Part shown: piece after piece, positions 50,417 through 62,441 of the stretch
Layout of the letters: every line of letters begins with the position of its first letter
Position numbering within the stretch: position 1 is the stretch's first letter
Origin: Sphingomonadales bacterium
Lineage (GTDB): Bacteria > Pseudomonadota > Alphaproteobacteria > Sphingomonadales > Sphingomonadaceae
Direction of reading: 5' to 3'
DNA length: 64,000 nt
NCBI GenBank assembly: GCA_016720115.1
Contig: JADJXT010000002.1
Location: 806,001-870,000 of the forward strand
Made by a program: the position numbers and the translations under genes
The notes under the pieces: generated by a model
Databases searched by the model: none
The model's input: only the letters and a program-made list of their open reading frames with translations
Told to the model about the DNA's origin: nothing

Positions 50417-53280
50417 CGAAATCGTTGTAACCGCTCAACGTCAGGCACAAAGCTTGCAAGACGTTCCGATCGCGGTTTCGGCATTTTCAACCGAAACGCT
50501 TGAGCGGCAGCAAATTGACAATCCGCAGGAACTACAGTTGGCGTTGCCCAGCACGTCTATCACTTACGGTAACTTTTCCGACACAAATATCACCATCCGC
50601 GGAATCGGTTCGCCCGTAGTTGCGGCATCGGGCGATGCGGGTGTGGCGATCCATTTCAACGATATGCCATTGATCGCCAGCCGCATATTTGACTCTGAAT
50701 TTTATGATTTAGAACGCTTGGAAGTGCTTCGCGGGCCGCAGGGAACTTTGTTCGGTCGAAACGCAACAGCCGGAGTATTCAATATTATCACCGCAAAACC
50801 CGACCTCAACGCGTTTGCGGCATCTGGTGAAGCGTCATACGGGAAGTACAATGCACTTCAGGTCAAAGGCATGGTCAATGTGCCTATCGGTGACATCGCT
50901 GGTGTCCGCCTCGCAGGAATGTATCTGAAGCGTGACGGTTATACCAAAAACCTGAACACCGGAAACGACATCGACGGTCGCGATTATTATTCGTTGCGCG
51001 GCTCATTCAAGCTGGAACCGAGCGATAACACGAGATTTACAGTCACTGCGCAGTATTTCAAGGAAGACAGTAACCGTTCTCGTGGCCAGAAACAATTGTG
51101 CGCCACCGACCTGACAGGTATTCTCGGTTGTCGACCTGATCAGGAGGCATTTGGTGCCATCAACGGCGATTCGACCGCAGTCGGAGTTTTGGCAAGTCGG
51201 GAATTTCTCACCATCGCAGGTTTTGGGCCTTTGGCCGCCTTTGCGTTGGGTAGCGTCTATGGCGATGATGGCCATTCCTACGACACTTCGATCAATCCGA
51301 CCAATGTTCGTCAGGTAGCCATCGACTTCGAGCCTTTCTGGAAGTCGGACCAGCTGACCATCAGTGCGGAATTGGAGCAGCAATTCGGCGATATCACCGC
51401 AACGTTAAATGGCGGCTATTCCGAAAACGAATATGCTTCCAGCCTCGACTATAACCTGACTACAACCCGCAGTATCTTAAACAATCCCGGCCTTGTGGCG
51501 CTGCGCGCAGCCGGTGCGGGCGGCAACCCTATCGCTCAGGCAATGCTGAGTTCAGGTATCTTCAACGGCAACCAAATTTGCACGTCCTCGTTCGACCCGC
51601 TATATTCCGGCTATTTGGGTGGACGCATCAATTCCTGTGGTGACAATACCAATGAATATGATTATTCAGGCGGCAGTAACAAACAATGGTCGATCGAAGG
51701 TCGCATCGCTTCCGATTTTGATGGCCCATTCAACTTCCTTATCGGTGCACTTTATTTGCAAAACACGGGCCGTAACGTCGACTATGCCGTGATGGCATCG
51801 GGTTTTGATTATATGTCGACGCTTCTTGGGGCTGTTAATGCCCTTGGTGCCGGGTTGCCGACTGTACGCTATGGGTTGGGGCCCCCGTTCTTTTTTAGCG
51901 ACACTAACAAGGGCAAGCTAAAAACCTACGGTATTTTCGGTGAAGTATATGTCGATCTCGCCGATAATTTGAAAGTAACTGGTGGTTTGCGTTATTCGAA
52001 CGACAAGAAATATATCCGGGCGCGCCAGCCATTCCTGAATGTCCTCGTTCCATATGGCACCTCCGACGCCGGCACAATTCTTGCCAATTTTGACGGAGAC
52101 AGTGCTACCCCCGGGCAGCAGGAATTTGCGGAGCAACGCGGGACCTTTGACGAAATCACCGGACGCTTTGTCGTCGACTGGCAACCGGATGTGTCCTTCA
52201 CAGATGACACGTTGGTGTACGCAAGTTACACACGTGGTTATAAGCCCGGTGGCTTCAATCCGCCGTACGATCCGAACTTGTTCCCACCAATTCCGTTAAC
52301 ATTCGATGGCGAGCTTATTGACGCTTTCGAAATCGGCACAAAAAACAGTTTCATTGGTGGCCAATTGCAGCTGAATGCGACAGGTTTCTATTACAAGTAT
52401 AATGGCTTCCAAGTCAGCCGTATCATCAACCGTACGTCATTCAACGACAATACCGATGCAACAATTTACGGACTGGAATTGGAAGCGATCATCAGGCCGG
52501 TAAGAGATTTCACGGTCAATGCTAGCCTTTCGTATCTGAAGACCGAGATCGCCGATTTTAACACGGTAGACACGCGAAATCCGTCCAATGGTCGTAGCGA
52601 CGTAGTAATCATCAAGGATTTGCAGAGTGCAGCTAACTGCGTCGTTGCCCCAGCCGTTGCTGGAAGCGTGCCAATTGCCAACACACTGGCGCTCGTTAAC
52701 GGATTCAATGCCGTTGCCGGAGGTGGCTTGATCAGGCCTGCTGTACAAGTCCCCGGTACCAATTCTTATGGCGCATTCTCACTTTGCGGAGCATTGGGAG
52801 CGTTCATCCGTGGCAACACACCAGCTGGCACCTACCTGTTCGACGCCGGTGCCGGCGGTGGCTTCTTCCTTCCCGGAGGTGTAGAACGCAATCTGAAGGG
52901 TAATGAGTTAGCCAATTCGCCAAACTTCAAATTCTCGGTTGGCGCTCAATATGATATCAGAACCAGCAGCGGATGGACGATTACTCCCCGTGCTGACCTG
53001 TATTTCACTGGCAACGCGTGGGGAAGCAACTTTAATACGATCAGAGACCGAATTCAGTCGTATGAAATTGTTAGCACCCAACTGACCGTCTCAGGACCAG
53101 AAGACAAGTTCTATGCACGGGCTTTTGTATCGAACCTGTTCAATTCGCAGGCGATCACAGGTAAATATATTACCGACCCGTCGTCGGGCCTGTTTACCAA
53201 CATCTATACGTTGGATCCGCGCACCTATGGCGTAGCGGTAGGTTTCCGGTTCTGAGCTGAAATCTCGCGAAGAAACGAAG

Positions 53281-53308
53281 AACCCCGGAGGAAACTCCGG
53301 GGTTTTTT
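53281..53308 (+). terminator. rho-independent terminator of the receptor gene
   Basis: The hairpin aaccccggaggaaactccgg followed by ggtttttt has a 10-bp stem, a GAAA loop and a T-run. It starts 26 bp after the receptor stop codon and is read in the same direction. Confidence 0.93.
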
Positions 53309-53314
53309 GTTGGC

Positions 53315-54316
53315 CTAGGCAAGCAAGATGATCTTGCCGACAAAATCCCCGCTTTCCATCAGACGATGGGCAGCGGCGGCTTCCACCAGCGGAAAGGACC
53401 GCGCCATTTCGGGGCGCAGCCTTCCTTCGACGACATCGGGCCAGACATTGCGATAGATTTCCTGCGCCAGCAGCCCTTTGAATTCATTGGAGCGCGGACG
53501 CAGCGTCGATCCGGTCAGCGTCAGGCGGCAGCTCATCACTTGCGCCATGTTGATTTCAGCAACCAGCCCGCCCTGCACCGCAATCGTCACATGCCGCCCA
53601 TCTTCGCGGAGGCATTTGAGGTTGCGCGGAACATAACTTCCGGCGACCATATCGAGCACCAGATGCACGCCCTTGCTGCCTGTAATCTTGCCGACTTCCT
53701 CAACGAAATCGCTCACCTTGTAGTCGATGGCATGGTCAGCGCCGATGGCCAAAGCGGCGGCGCATTTGTCCGCCGAACCGCAGGTGACAATGACCTCCAG
53801 CCCGAACAACTTGCCCAATTTGATCGCCATTGTGCCGATGCCGCTGGTGCCGCCATGCACCAGCATCGTTTCGCCTTCGGAGGCATAGCCCCGTTCAAAC
53901 ACATTGTGCCACACCGTCATCAATGTTTCGGGGATCGCAGCAGCTTCCTCCATCGACAGGCTGGGCGGAACCGGCCAGCAGACATCGGCGCGGGCGATGC
54001 AATATTCGGCATAGCCGCCGCCAGCGACGAGAGCGCAGACTTTCTGCCCCATATGCTCGGTTTCGACCCCGGGTCCTATCGCCACGACAGTTCCGGAAAT
54101 CTCAAGCCCCGGCAGGTCGCTGGCACCGGGCGGTGCTGGATAAAGCCCCATGCGCTGCACCACATCGGGCCGATTCACACCAGCGGCTACAACCTTGACC
54201 AGCACCTCGCCCTCGCCCGGAGCAGGAACAGGCCTATGGCAAGGGAGCAGCACTTCGGGCCCGCCGGGTGTCGAAATTTCGATTGCAGTCATCATATCGG
54301 GCAGAGCCACGGCCAT
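53315..54316 (-). CDS. NAD(P)H quinone oxidoreductase, zinc-less MDR family
   Basis: The 333-residue protein is a medium-chain reductase: PAPGEGEVLVKVVAAGVNRPD near residue 35 (in part), the cofactor-binding VHGGTSGIGTMAIKLGKLFG, and GSADKCAAA. The catalytic zinc ligands of alcohol dehydrogenases are absent, as in quinone reductases of the QOR/PIG3 group (PIG3-type). It ends 7 bp from the receptor terminator. ATG 54316 follows aagggggg; an ATG 24 bp later is possible. Confidence 0.9.
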   Translation of the reverse strand: MAVALPDMMTAIEISTPGGPEVLLPCHRPVPAPGEGEVLVKVVAAGVNRPDVVQRMGLYPAPPGASDLPGLEISGTVVAIGPGVETEHMGQKVCALVAGGGYAEYCIARADVCWPVPPSLSMEEAAAIPETLMTVWHNVFERGYASEGETMLVHGGTSGIGTMAIKLGKLFGLEVIVTCGSADKCAAALAIGADHAIDYKVSDFVEEVGKITGSKGVHLVLDMVAGSYVPRNLKCLREDGRHVTIAVQGGLVAEINMAQVMSCRLTLTGSTLRPRSNEFKGLLAQEIYRNVWPDVVEGRLRPEMARSFPLVEAAAAHRLMESGDFVGKIILLA

Positions 54317-54386
54317 TCCCCCCTTGCCGGTCGCTGGAAAACGGCGGCATATTGACAGTGGCGAAGGTCCAGTCAACACTCGCGCC

Positions 54387-54587
54387 ATGGATATGGATGA
54401 TAATTTACCGCTCCGTGGCACCGAGCCGCTCAAGCAATTGCTCCGCGAAGACCTTGATCCCTTGTCGATCGACGAGCTCAAGGAGCGCATCGAGCAACTG
54501 AAAGGCGAAATCACTCGCTGCGAGTCCAAAATTGCAGCTGCGTCGAGCCACCGCAGCGCCGCCGATGCGCTTTTTCGCAAAGGCTGA
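54387..54587 (+). CDS. DUF1192 protein
   Basis: The 66-residue protein matches the short alphaproteobacterial DUF1192 family: acidic start MDMDDNLPLRG, then LDPLSIDELKERIEQLKGEI and a coiled-coil-like tail. Its function is unknown. It is divergent from the quinone reductase gene and precedes clpA by 156 bp. Confidence 0.85.
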   Translation: MDMDDNLPLRGTEPLKQLLREDLDPLSIDELKERIEQLKGEITRCESKIAAASSHRSAADALFRKG

Positions 54588-54743
54588 ACCCGACTGTTAA
54601 GGGTTTATCCGCAACATTTCGGCAACCATTTTCGGGAAAATTCACCGACTGTCGCAAGCGCGGTTGAAATGCGCCGTTAAAAGGGCGACATTGTATCAGC
54701 GGGGTAACCGGCGGTCGGTGGCTTCGCCACGGAGTGTATCTGA

Positions 54744-57074
<2,331 letters not shown>

Positions 57075-57077
57075 CTT

Positions 57078-57102
57078 GGGCGCGTTAAATGTTATAACGC
57101 CC
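57078..57102. promoter_or_regulatory. probable operator of the AbrB-Doc operon
   Basis: The imperfect inverted repeat gggcgcgtta...tataacgccc spans 25 bp and lies between the clpA stop and the ATG of the antitoxin gene. AbrB/MazE-type antitoxins bind such dyads to repress their own operon. Confidence 0.5.
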
Positions 57103-57104
57103 GT

Positions 57105-57332
57105 ATGAACATTCCGCTCAAGCTCGTAAAAATGGGCAATTCGCTTGCTTTCGTGGTTCCCAAGGAACTGCGCGATGGCTTGCGCGTGGAACTGGGTGAC
57201 ACAATTTATGCGACGGAAGGCCCGGACGGCTTTCGGCTTACGCCCTATAACCCTGACTTCAAAACCAAAATGGACCTCGCCGAAAAAATCATGCGCGAGG
57301 ACCGTGATATTTTGCACGTCCTGGCACAGTGA
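57105..57332 (+). CDS. AbrB/MazE-type antitoxin
   Basis: The 75-residue protein has the swapped-hairpin DNA-binding motif VKMGNSLAFVVPKELRDGLRV and GDTIYATEGPDGFRLTP. The C-terminal part (DFKTKMDLAEKIMREDRDIL) probably binds and neutralises the toxin. The next gene starts inside its stop codon (GTGA), so the two are translated together. Confidence 0.9.
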   Translation: MNIPLKLVKMGNSLAFVVPKELRDGLRVELGDTIYATEGPDGFRLTPYNPDFKTKMDLAEKIMREDRDILHVLAQ

Positions 57333-57730
57333 AGGAGCCGGTCCGCATTGAGCCGGTCTGGCTCGATGCGCAGGATGCATTGGCCATTCACGACCGACAG
57401 CTTGCCGAACATGGCGGCGGCACTGGCGTGCGCGATACGGCGCTGCTGGAATCGGCATTGGCACGCCCACTCAATCGGTGGAATTATGGCGATGATGATG
57501 TCGCAAATCTCGCCGCAGCCTACGCCTTTGGGGTGGCGCGCAATCATCCATTTGTCGACGGCAACAAAAGAACGGCCTGGGTGCTGGCTCGCCTCTTTCT
57601 TGCCGTAAACCGGATCGATCTGCATTTCGACAAACAGGACGCAACGCAGATGATGATCGCCCTCGCCGCGGGCGAGCTGTCCGAAGAGGAAATGGCGGAC
57701 TGGTTCCGGCAGCATCTGGCGGCGGATTGA
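57329..57730 (+). CDS. Doc-type Fic-family toxin
   Basis: The 133-residue protein has the Fic/Doc motif HPFVDGNKRTA near residue 70 and the start EPVWLDAQDALAIHDRQLAEHGG. Doc enzymes phosphorylate EF-Tu and stop translation. The GTG start overlaps the antitoxin stop. The Fic inhibitory helix is not in this protein, so the antitoxin must supply inhibition. Confidence 0.92.
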   Translation: MKEPVRIEPVWLDAQDALAIHDRQLAEHGGGTGVRDTALLESALARPLNRWNYGDDDVANLAAAYAFGVARNHPFVDGNKRTAWVLARLFLAVNRIDLHFDKQDATQMMIALAAGELSEEEMADWFRQHLAAD

Positions 57731-57806
57731 CCGGCTAAAGCCGCCCTATCCCCCCGCCAACATATCCTGATTTGGCCTTTGCCTGCCCAGGGCGCATTTT
57801 GGCAGC

Positions 57807-58583
57807 ATGGAAAAAGGCACAGTCTATCTGGTCGGCGCAGGCCCGGGCGACCCCGATTTGCTGACGGTGAAGGCCGCACGGTGGATCGCGGCTGCCGATG
57901 TCGTGGTGCACGACGGGCTTGTGGATGATGCCATCCTTGCACTTACAAATCCCGATGCCCGCCTGATTTCGGTTGCCAAACAGCGCAGCCGCCATTCGGT
58001 GCCGCAAGAGGGCATCAACGCCATTCTGGTGCGCGAGGCGCAGGCCGGACATGCCGTCGTGCGGTTGAAAGGCGGCGACCCGTTCATCTTCGGTCGCGGC
58101 GGCGAAGAGGTCGATGCCTGCCGCAAAGCCGACGTGCCCGTCGAAGTCGTTCCGGGCATCTCGGCCGCTGTCGCAGGCGGAGCCGAAGCCCTGCTCCCCC
58201 TCACCCACCGCGATGCTTCCAGCGCTGTCACCTTCGTTGCGGGCCAGTGCAAGGGCCTGACCGACCAGAATTGGGCCGGGCTTGCGGGCAAGGGCCGCAC
58301 GCTCGTCATCTATATGGGCGTCGCCACGGCAGATGACATAAGCGAGAAATTGATTGCCGACGGGCTTTCCCCCGACACGCCCGTCGCCGTGCTGGAGCGT
58401 GTGGGCCGCAAGGACGGCCGCGCGCTCCGCACCATCCTGACCGACCTCGGCGGAATGATCGCGCGCGAAGCCGTGCAGTCGCCCGCCATCATCATTGTGG
58501 GCGATGTCGTGCTGCGCTCGAATGCCTCTGATGCGCTTAATGTTTTGGCCCAACGGGTATTGGAAAATTCAACGTCACCCTGA
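57807..58583 (+). CDS. cobA: uroporphyrinogen-III C-methyltransferase
   Basis: The 258-residue enzyme has the SAM-binding VYLVGAGPGDPDLLTVKAAR start, VVRLKGGDPFIFGRGGEEV, and GISAAVAGGA and HRDASSAVTFV of the CobA/SUMT family. It adds two methyl groups to uroporphyrinogen III to make precorrin-2, the siroheme precursor. It is followed by the siroheme-dependent sulfite reductase gene, consistent with cofactor supply. No CysG oxidase/ferrochelatase domain is fused. Confidence 0.95.
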   Translation: MEKGTVYLVGAGPGDPDLLTVKAARWIAAADVVVHDGLVDDAILALTNPDARLISVAKQRSRHSVPQEGINAILVREAQAGHAVVRLKGGDPFIFGRGGEEVDACRKADVPVEVVPGISAAVAGGAEALLPLTHRDASSAVTFVAGQCKGLTDQNWAGLAGKGRTLVIYMGVATADDISEKLIADGLSPDTPVAVLERVGRKDGRALRTILTDLGGMIAREAVQSPAIIIVGDVVLRSNASDALNVLAQRVLENSTSP

Positions 58584-58601
58584 ACTTGTTTCAGGGTGAC
58601 G
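58573..58601. repeat. palindromic repeat at the end of cobA
   Basis: The hairpin cgtcaccctgaacttgtttc...agggtgacg starts within the last codons of cobA and belongs to the family at 34440-34509. It lies between cobA and the DUF2849 gene and contributes the last residues of CobA (NSTSP). Confidence 0.8.
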
Positions 58602-58624
58602 GCTTAGGAAATGGAGTCTTTGGT

Positions 58625-58921
58625 TTGAAACTTCTAACCGGAAATGATCTCGCCTCGGGCGCGGTGACCTGGTGGACCGGCAGCAGCTGGTCTATCCATG
58701 TCGAGGATGCCGCCGATGTAGGCGAAAGCGGCGATGCCATATTGCATGCCGAAGAAGGCGCGCGCCGGGTGAATGCGCCTTATATTATCGAGGCCATCTC
58801 CACCGCCGAAGGCCCGCGCCCCGCACATATCAAGGATCGTGTGCGCGCCCTGGGCCCCACCGTCCGTCCCGACCTGACGTTGAAACCTGCCGATCCTGCT
58901 GCCGGCGACTGGGTGATCTGA
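58625..58921 (+). CDS. DUF2849 protein
   Basis: The 98-residue protein begins LKLLTGNDLASGAVTWW at a TTG (ggag site 9 bp upstream) and matches the DUF2849 family, usually found just before cysI in alphaproteobacteria. The stop codon is 1 bp from the cysI ATG. Function is unknown, but the conserved place suggests a helper of sulfite reductase. Confidence 0.88.
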   Translation: MKLLTGNDLASGAVTWWTGSSWSIHVEDAADVGESGDAILHAEEGARRVNAPYIIEAISTAEGPRPAHIKDRVRALGPTVRPDLTLKPADPAAGDWVI

Positions 58922-58922
58922 A

Positions 58923-60554
58923 ATGTACAAATATGACAATTACGACCGGGCGATCGTCGACGCGCGCGTTGACGAATTTCGCGACCAGGTGAAACGCCGC
59001 CTCGCAGGCGAAATCACCGAAGACCAGTTCAAACCGCTGCGGCTGATGAACGGACTCTATCTGCAGCTGCACGCCTATATGCTGCGCGTTGCCATCCCCT
59101 ATGGCACGATGGACAGCCGCCAGATGCGGATGCTCGCCCACATCGCGCGCAAATATGACCGCGATTACGGCCATTTCACCACACGCCAGAATATCCAGTA
59201 TAACTGGATCAAGCTGGAAGATGCGCCCGATATCCTTGCCGATCTGGCAACGGTCGAGATGCACGCGATCCAGACCAGCGGCAATTGCATTCGCAACATC
59301 AGTTCGGACCAATATGCTGGCGCCGCGGCGGACGAAGTCGCCGATCCGCGCCCCTGGGCCGAGCTGATGCGTCAGTGGAGCACCTTCCACCCCGAATTCA
59401 GCTACCTGCCGCGCAAGTTCAAGATAGCCGTGATCGCAGCGGATGAGGATCGCGCGGCGATGCGGCTGCACGATATCGGTATCCAGTTGGTCGAACGCGA
59501 TGGCAAGCTGGGCGCGGCCTTCTATGTCGGCGGGGGCATGGGGCGCACCCCGATGGTTGCGCCGCTTATCAGGGATTATGTCCCGATCGAGGATTTGCTG
59601 AGCTATGCCGAGGCCTGCCTGCGCGTGTACAACCGCTATGGCCGCCGCGACAATATCTACAAGGCGCGGATCAAGATCCTTGTCCACGAACTGGGGGCCG
59701 AGGAATATACCCGTCAGGTCGAGGAAGAATTCGCGCATGTGAAAACGCTGGAAATCGATCCGCCGGTCGCCGAGTTGGAGCGCATTTCGGCCTATTTCGC
59801 GCCGCCGCCGTTCGAAGGCGGATTGAGCGAGGAGGTTGACCGCAGCGACCCCGATTTCGCCGTCTGGCTCGACCAGAATGTGAAGCCGCACAAGCAGGCG
59901 GGCTATGCCATCGTCAATATCAGTCTGAAACCCGTGGGCGGTATCCCCGGCGATGCTTCCTCGGCGCAGATCGACGTGATGGCCGACCTTGCCGAGCGCT
60001 ACAGCTTTGACGAGCTGCGCGTTACCCATGCACAGAATATCGTGTTGCCGCATGTCGCCAGGCGCGACCTTTACGCGGTGTGGCAGGCGCTCAACGCGGC
60101 GGAACTCGCCAACGCCAATCTGGACCTGATCAGCGATATCATCGCCTGCCCCGGCCTCGATTATTGCAGCCTTGCCAATGCCCGCTCGATCCCGATCGCG
60201 CAGAAGATTGCAAAGCGCTTCGAAGACCCGGCGCGCCAGCGCGATCTGGGCGAGCTGAAGCTGAAGATTTCGGGCTGCATCAATGCCTGCGGGCATCACC
60301 ATGCCGGGCATATCGGCATATTGGGTGTCGACCGCAAAGGCGTGGAAAACTATCAGCTGACGCTTGGCGGTTCGGGCGCGGAAGATGTATCGATCGGCAA
60401 GATTACCGGCCCCGGTTTCGACGAAGACGGTATTGTCGACGCGGTTGAGCGCGCAACCGAGAAATATCGGGAATTGCGCGAGCCCGGCGAACGCTTCGTC
60501 GATACCTATCGCCGCGTCGGCATGGAACCGTTCAAGGAGGCGATTTATGGTTGA
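58923..60554 (+). CDS. cysI: sulfite reductase hemoprotein (nitrite/sulfite reductase family)
   Basis: The 543-residue protein has the siroheme-[4Fe-4S] ligands as CPGLDYC and CINAC (C-X5-C and C-X3-C) within ISGCINACGHHHAGHIGILG, and the N-terminal half-domain with MDSRQMRMLAHIARKYD and GHFTTRQNIQ. It reduces sulfite to sulfide by six electrons. This alphaproteobacterial form uses ferredoxin or another donor rather than a CysJ partner, which is absent. The DUF934 gene starts 8 bp before its end. Confidence 0.93.
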   Translation: MYKYDNYDRAIVDARVDEFRDQVKRRLAGEITEDQFKPLRLMNGLYLQLHAYMLRVAIPYGTMDSRQMRMLAHIARKYDRDYGHFTTRQNIQYNWIKLEDAPDILADLATVEMHAIQTSGNCIRNISSDQYAGAAADEVADPRPWAELMRQWSTFHPEFSYLPRKFKIAVIAADEDRAAMRLHDIGIQLVERDGKLGAAFYVGGGMGRTPMVAPLIRDYVPIEDLLSYAEACLRVYNRYGRRDNIYKARIKILVHELGAEEYTRQVEEEFAHVKTLEIDPPVAELERISAYFAPPPFEGGLSEEVDRSDPDFAVWLDQNVKPHKQAGYAIVNISLKPVGGIPGDASSAQIDVMADLAERYSFDELRVTHAQNIVLPHVARRDLYAVWQALNAAELANANLDLISDIIACPGLDYCSLANARSIPIAQKIAKRFEDPARQRDLGELKLKISGCINACGHHHAGHIGILGVDRKGVENYQLTLGGSGAEDVSIGKITGPGFDEDGIVDAVERATEKYRELREPGERFVDTYRRVGMEPFKEAIYG

Positions 60555-60960
60555 ACATATCCATGCCGAGGGCGAAGAACCCTCCGTCACGCTGGACGCC
60601 TTTCTCGACCAGTCGAACGCCACGGCGGTGCGGCTGGAGCCTGACGACGATGCGCGGGCGCTGATCCCGTATCTCGACCGGCTGGCGCTGATCGAGATCG
60701 CCTTCCCAAAATATCGCGACGGACGCGGCTATTCCTCCGCCCGTATCCTGCGCGAGGCAGGCTATGCTGGCGAATTGCGCGCGCAGGGGGATGTGCTGGT
60801 CGACCAGATCGCCTTCATGAAACGGTGCGGTTTTGACAGCTTCTCCCCCGAAGCGCCGCTGAACCAGGCCGATGTCGATGCCGCCCTGACGCGTTACGAC
60901 CATGTCTATCAGGCCGCGGCCGACGCCGCCGTGCCGGTATGGAAATTGCGCCATGGCTGA
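60547..60960 (+). CDS. DUF934 protein
   Basis: The 137-residue protein belongs to the DUF934 family, always linked to cysI and cysH in bacteria: DRLALIEIAFPKYRDGRGYS and ARILREAGYAGELRAQGDVLVDQ. The biochemical role is unknown. It overlaps both cysI and cysH by 8 bp. Confidence 0.9.
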   Translation: MVEHIHAEGEEPSVTLDAFLDQSNATAVRLEPDDDARALIPYLDRLALIEIAFPKYRDGRGYSSARILREAGYAGELRAQGDVLVDQIAFMKRCGFDSFSPEAPLNQADVDAALTRYDHVYQAAADAAVPVWKLRHG

Positions 60961-61735
60961 GCAGAAAATCCGCACGCCCGACCGTATCGATGCCGCGCCT
61001 CGCTATAGCGAGACCGATGCCATCCGCCTGAACCATATGTTCCGCGGGCGCGATACTGTCGAGATGCTGGAAGTCCTGCTCAAGGAAAACATGCTGGGCG
61101 ATGTTGCCACCGTTTCCAGTTTCGGTGCGGAAAGCGCGGTGCTTCTGCACCTCATCGCCAGCGTCGACCCGACAGTGCCCGTGCTGTTCCTCGACACCGG
61201 CAAGCATTTCCCCGAAACGATCACCTACAAGGAAGAGCTGCGCCAGCTGCTTGGCCTTAAAGACCTGCGCGACCTGAAACCTGATGCCGATGTGCTGCGG
61301 CAAAAGGATGAAAATGGCCTGCGTTGGTCCTACGATCCCGATGGCTGCTGCGAAATCCGCAAGGTATTGCCGCTGAAACAGGCGCTGGCCGGTTTCGACG
61401 CGCAGTTCACCGGGCGCAAGGCATTCCAGTCATCGACGCGCAATGCGCTGCCGCGTTTCGAGGTTGAGGAAGGCCGCCTGAAGGTCAACCCCCTCGCCGA
61501 CTGGAGCAAGGAAAGGCTCGACGCCTATATGGTCGAGCATAATCTGCCCGCGCACCCGCTGGTCGAGCTGGGCTATCCCTCAATCGGCTGCTCCCCCTGC
61601 ACCAGCAAGGTCGCCGCGGGCGAAGACCCGCGTTCGGGCCGGTGGAAGGGCTGGGACAAGACCGAATGCGGCATCCACACTGCGGTCACGCCGATTGGCG
61701 GGGATGACGACGGCGCCAACGATCCGGTATTTTGA
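60953..61735 (+). CDS. cysH: adenylyl/phosphoadenylyl-sulfate reductase CysH
   Basis: The 260-residue protein has the substrate loop TVSSFGAESAVLLHLIA, VLFLDTGKHFPET and KAFQSSTRNALP, and the iron-sulfur cysteine pairs CC (DGCCEIRK) and CXXC (GCSPCT). The catalytic cysteine is in ECGIH near the C-terminus. The CC...CXXC set marks the [4Fe-4S] type that uses APS (and sometimes PAPS). It makes sulfite for the coupled cysI. It ends the operon. Confidence 0.95.
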   Translation: MAEQKIRTPDRIDAAPRYSETDAIRLNHMFRGRDTVEMLEVLLKENMLGDVATVSSFGAESAVLLHLIASVDPTVPVLFLDTGKHFPETITYKEELRQLLGLKDLRDLKPDADVLRQKDENGLRWSYDPDGCCEIRKVLPLKQALAGFDAQFTGRKAFQSSTRNALPRFEVEEGRLKVNPLADWSKERLDAYMVEHNLPAHPLVELGYPSIGCSPCTSKVAAGEDPRSGRWKGWDKTECGIHTAVTPIGGDDDGANDPVF

Positions 61736-61738
61736 CGC

Positions 61739-61773
61739 AAAAAGGGCCGCGCAAGAATGCTTGCACGGCCCCT
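61739..61773 (-). terminator. terminator for the minus-strand secreted protein genes
   Basis: A strong hairpin, agggccgcgcaag pairing with cttgcacggcccct, ends on the minus strand in a run of T. It lies 19 bp after the stop of the secreted protein gene and 4 bp after the cysH stop, and it may work in both directions. Confidence 0.8.
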
Positions 61774-61791
61774 TCGATCAATCGCAATTAG

Positions 61792-62328
61792 TCAGATTTC
61801 GCGGTCGCCGATCCGGATATCGTCAACACGTCCATCGGATACGGTGCAGGTAAAAGCGTCATTGCCGACTTCACCCTGTACCCGCCAGCCATTGCCTTCG
61901 CGGGTGACCGAACCGATTTCATCAACCCGGCCATTGGCGGTACGTTCCGCCGCATCGGTGCAGGCATTGACCGCGCTGCCCACATCATTGCTATCGCCGT
62001 AGGAAGGCGCAGGCGCACGATCATAGTCGCGATAGCGCGGTTCATCATCCCGGCGCGGTTCGCTGCGCTGGCTTTTGCCTGCCGAATCCGCGATCGCCGC
62101 GATGGCCGCGATCAGGCCGATGCCAAGGATGACATCGCCTGCATCGACATCGAGCCGACGGTTGCGCCAGCGACGACGGCGGTAGTCGGATGCGTCGTCA
62201 TAAGGCGATGCTTCGTGGCGGGACGCCGCAACTTCCCGACTGCCATATGCCGCCATTGCGGGCAACGGCGTGGTTGCGACCATTGCGGTCAATCCGGCAG
62301 CGAGCGCTGCCTTGCCAAATCTGTTCAT
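61792..62328 (-). CDS. secreted arginine/aspartate-rich protein A
   Basis: The 178-residue protein has a signal peptide (ALAAGLTAMVATTPLPAMA). A charged stretch (YRRRRWRNRRLDVDAGD) and a glycine/isoleucine-rich helix (VILGIGLIAAIAAIAD) follow. The C-terminal domain reads AVNACTDAAE, GNGWRVQGEVGNDAFTCTVSDGRVDDIRI. The last domain has two cysteines and occurs again in the next gene. Function is unknown. Confidence 0.75.
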   Translation of the reverse strand: MNRFGKAALAAGLTAMVATTPLPAMAAYGSREVAASRHEASPYDDASDYRRRRWRNRRLDVDAGDVILGIGLIAAIAAIADSAGKSQRSEPRRDDEPRYRDYDRAPAPSYGDSNDVGSAVNACTDAAERTANGRVDEIGSVTREGNGWRVQGEVGNDAFTCTVSDGRVDDIRIGDREI

Positions 62329-62441
62329 TCAAACCTCCTGCCATAGGAGGGGATACACCCCTGTATGCTGCGAACATGGGTGGCCCAGCCTGTCAGCAGA
62401 CTGAACCACCCGAAGAATTTACACGCTGTTGCGCATCACCA

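Larger units (their letters stand above)
48881..53255 (+). pseudogene. TonB-dependent receptor split by an IS256 element
   Basis: The first 38 codons (signal peptide STAALVISMAMPAYAQTA and TGYNDEI) are separated from the rest by IS256 at 48996-50416. Removing the element plus one 8-bp duplication rejoins the frame to give DEIVVTAQRQAQSLQDVPIA, the usual TonB-box/plug start of sphingomonad receptors, and a 981-residue protein. Downstream are the plug (ITIRGIGSP, LEVLRGPQGTLFGRNAT) and a 22-strand barrel ending in YGVAVGFRF. Such receptors take up siderophores, glycans or other large substrates; which one is unknown. The gene is probably inactive now, unless the element excises or a start inside it (ATG 50346) is used without signal peptide. 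Confidence 0.93.

Noticed and set aside
54588..54743. Heat-shock (sigma-32) promoter before clpA
   Set aside because: A ttgaaa and a ttgtat are present but their spacing of about 21 bp is too long; no convincing match was left.
58830..60623. 597-codon open frame on the minus strand
   Set aside because: It is antisense to the sulfite reductase gene with its cluster cysteines intact on the plus strand.
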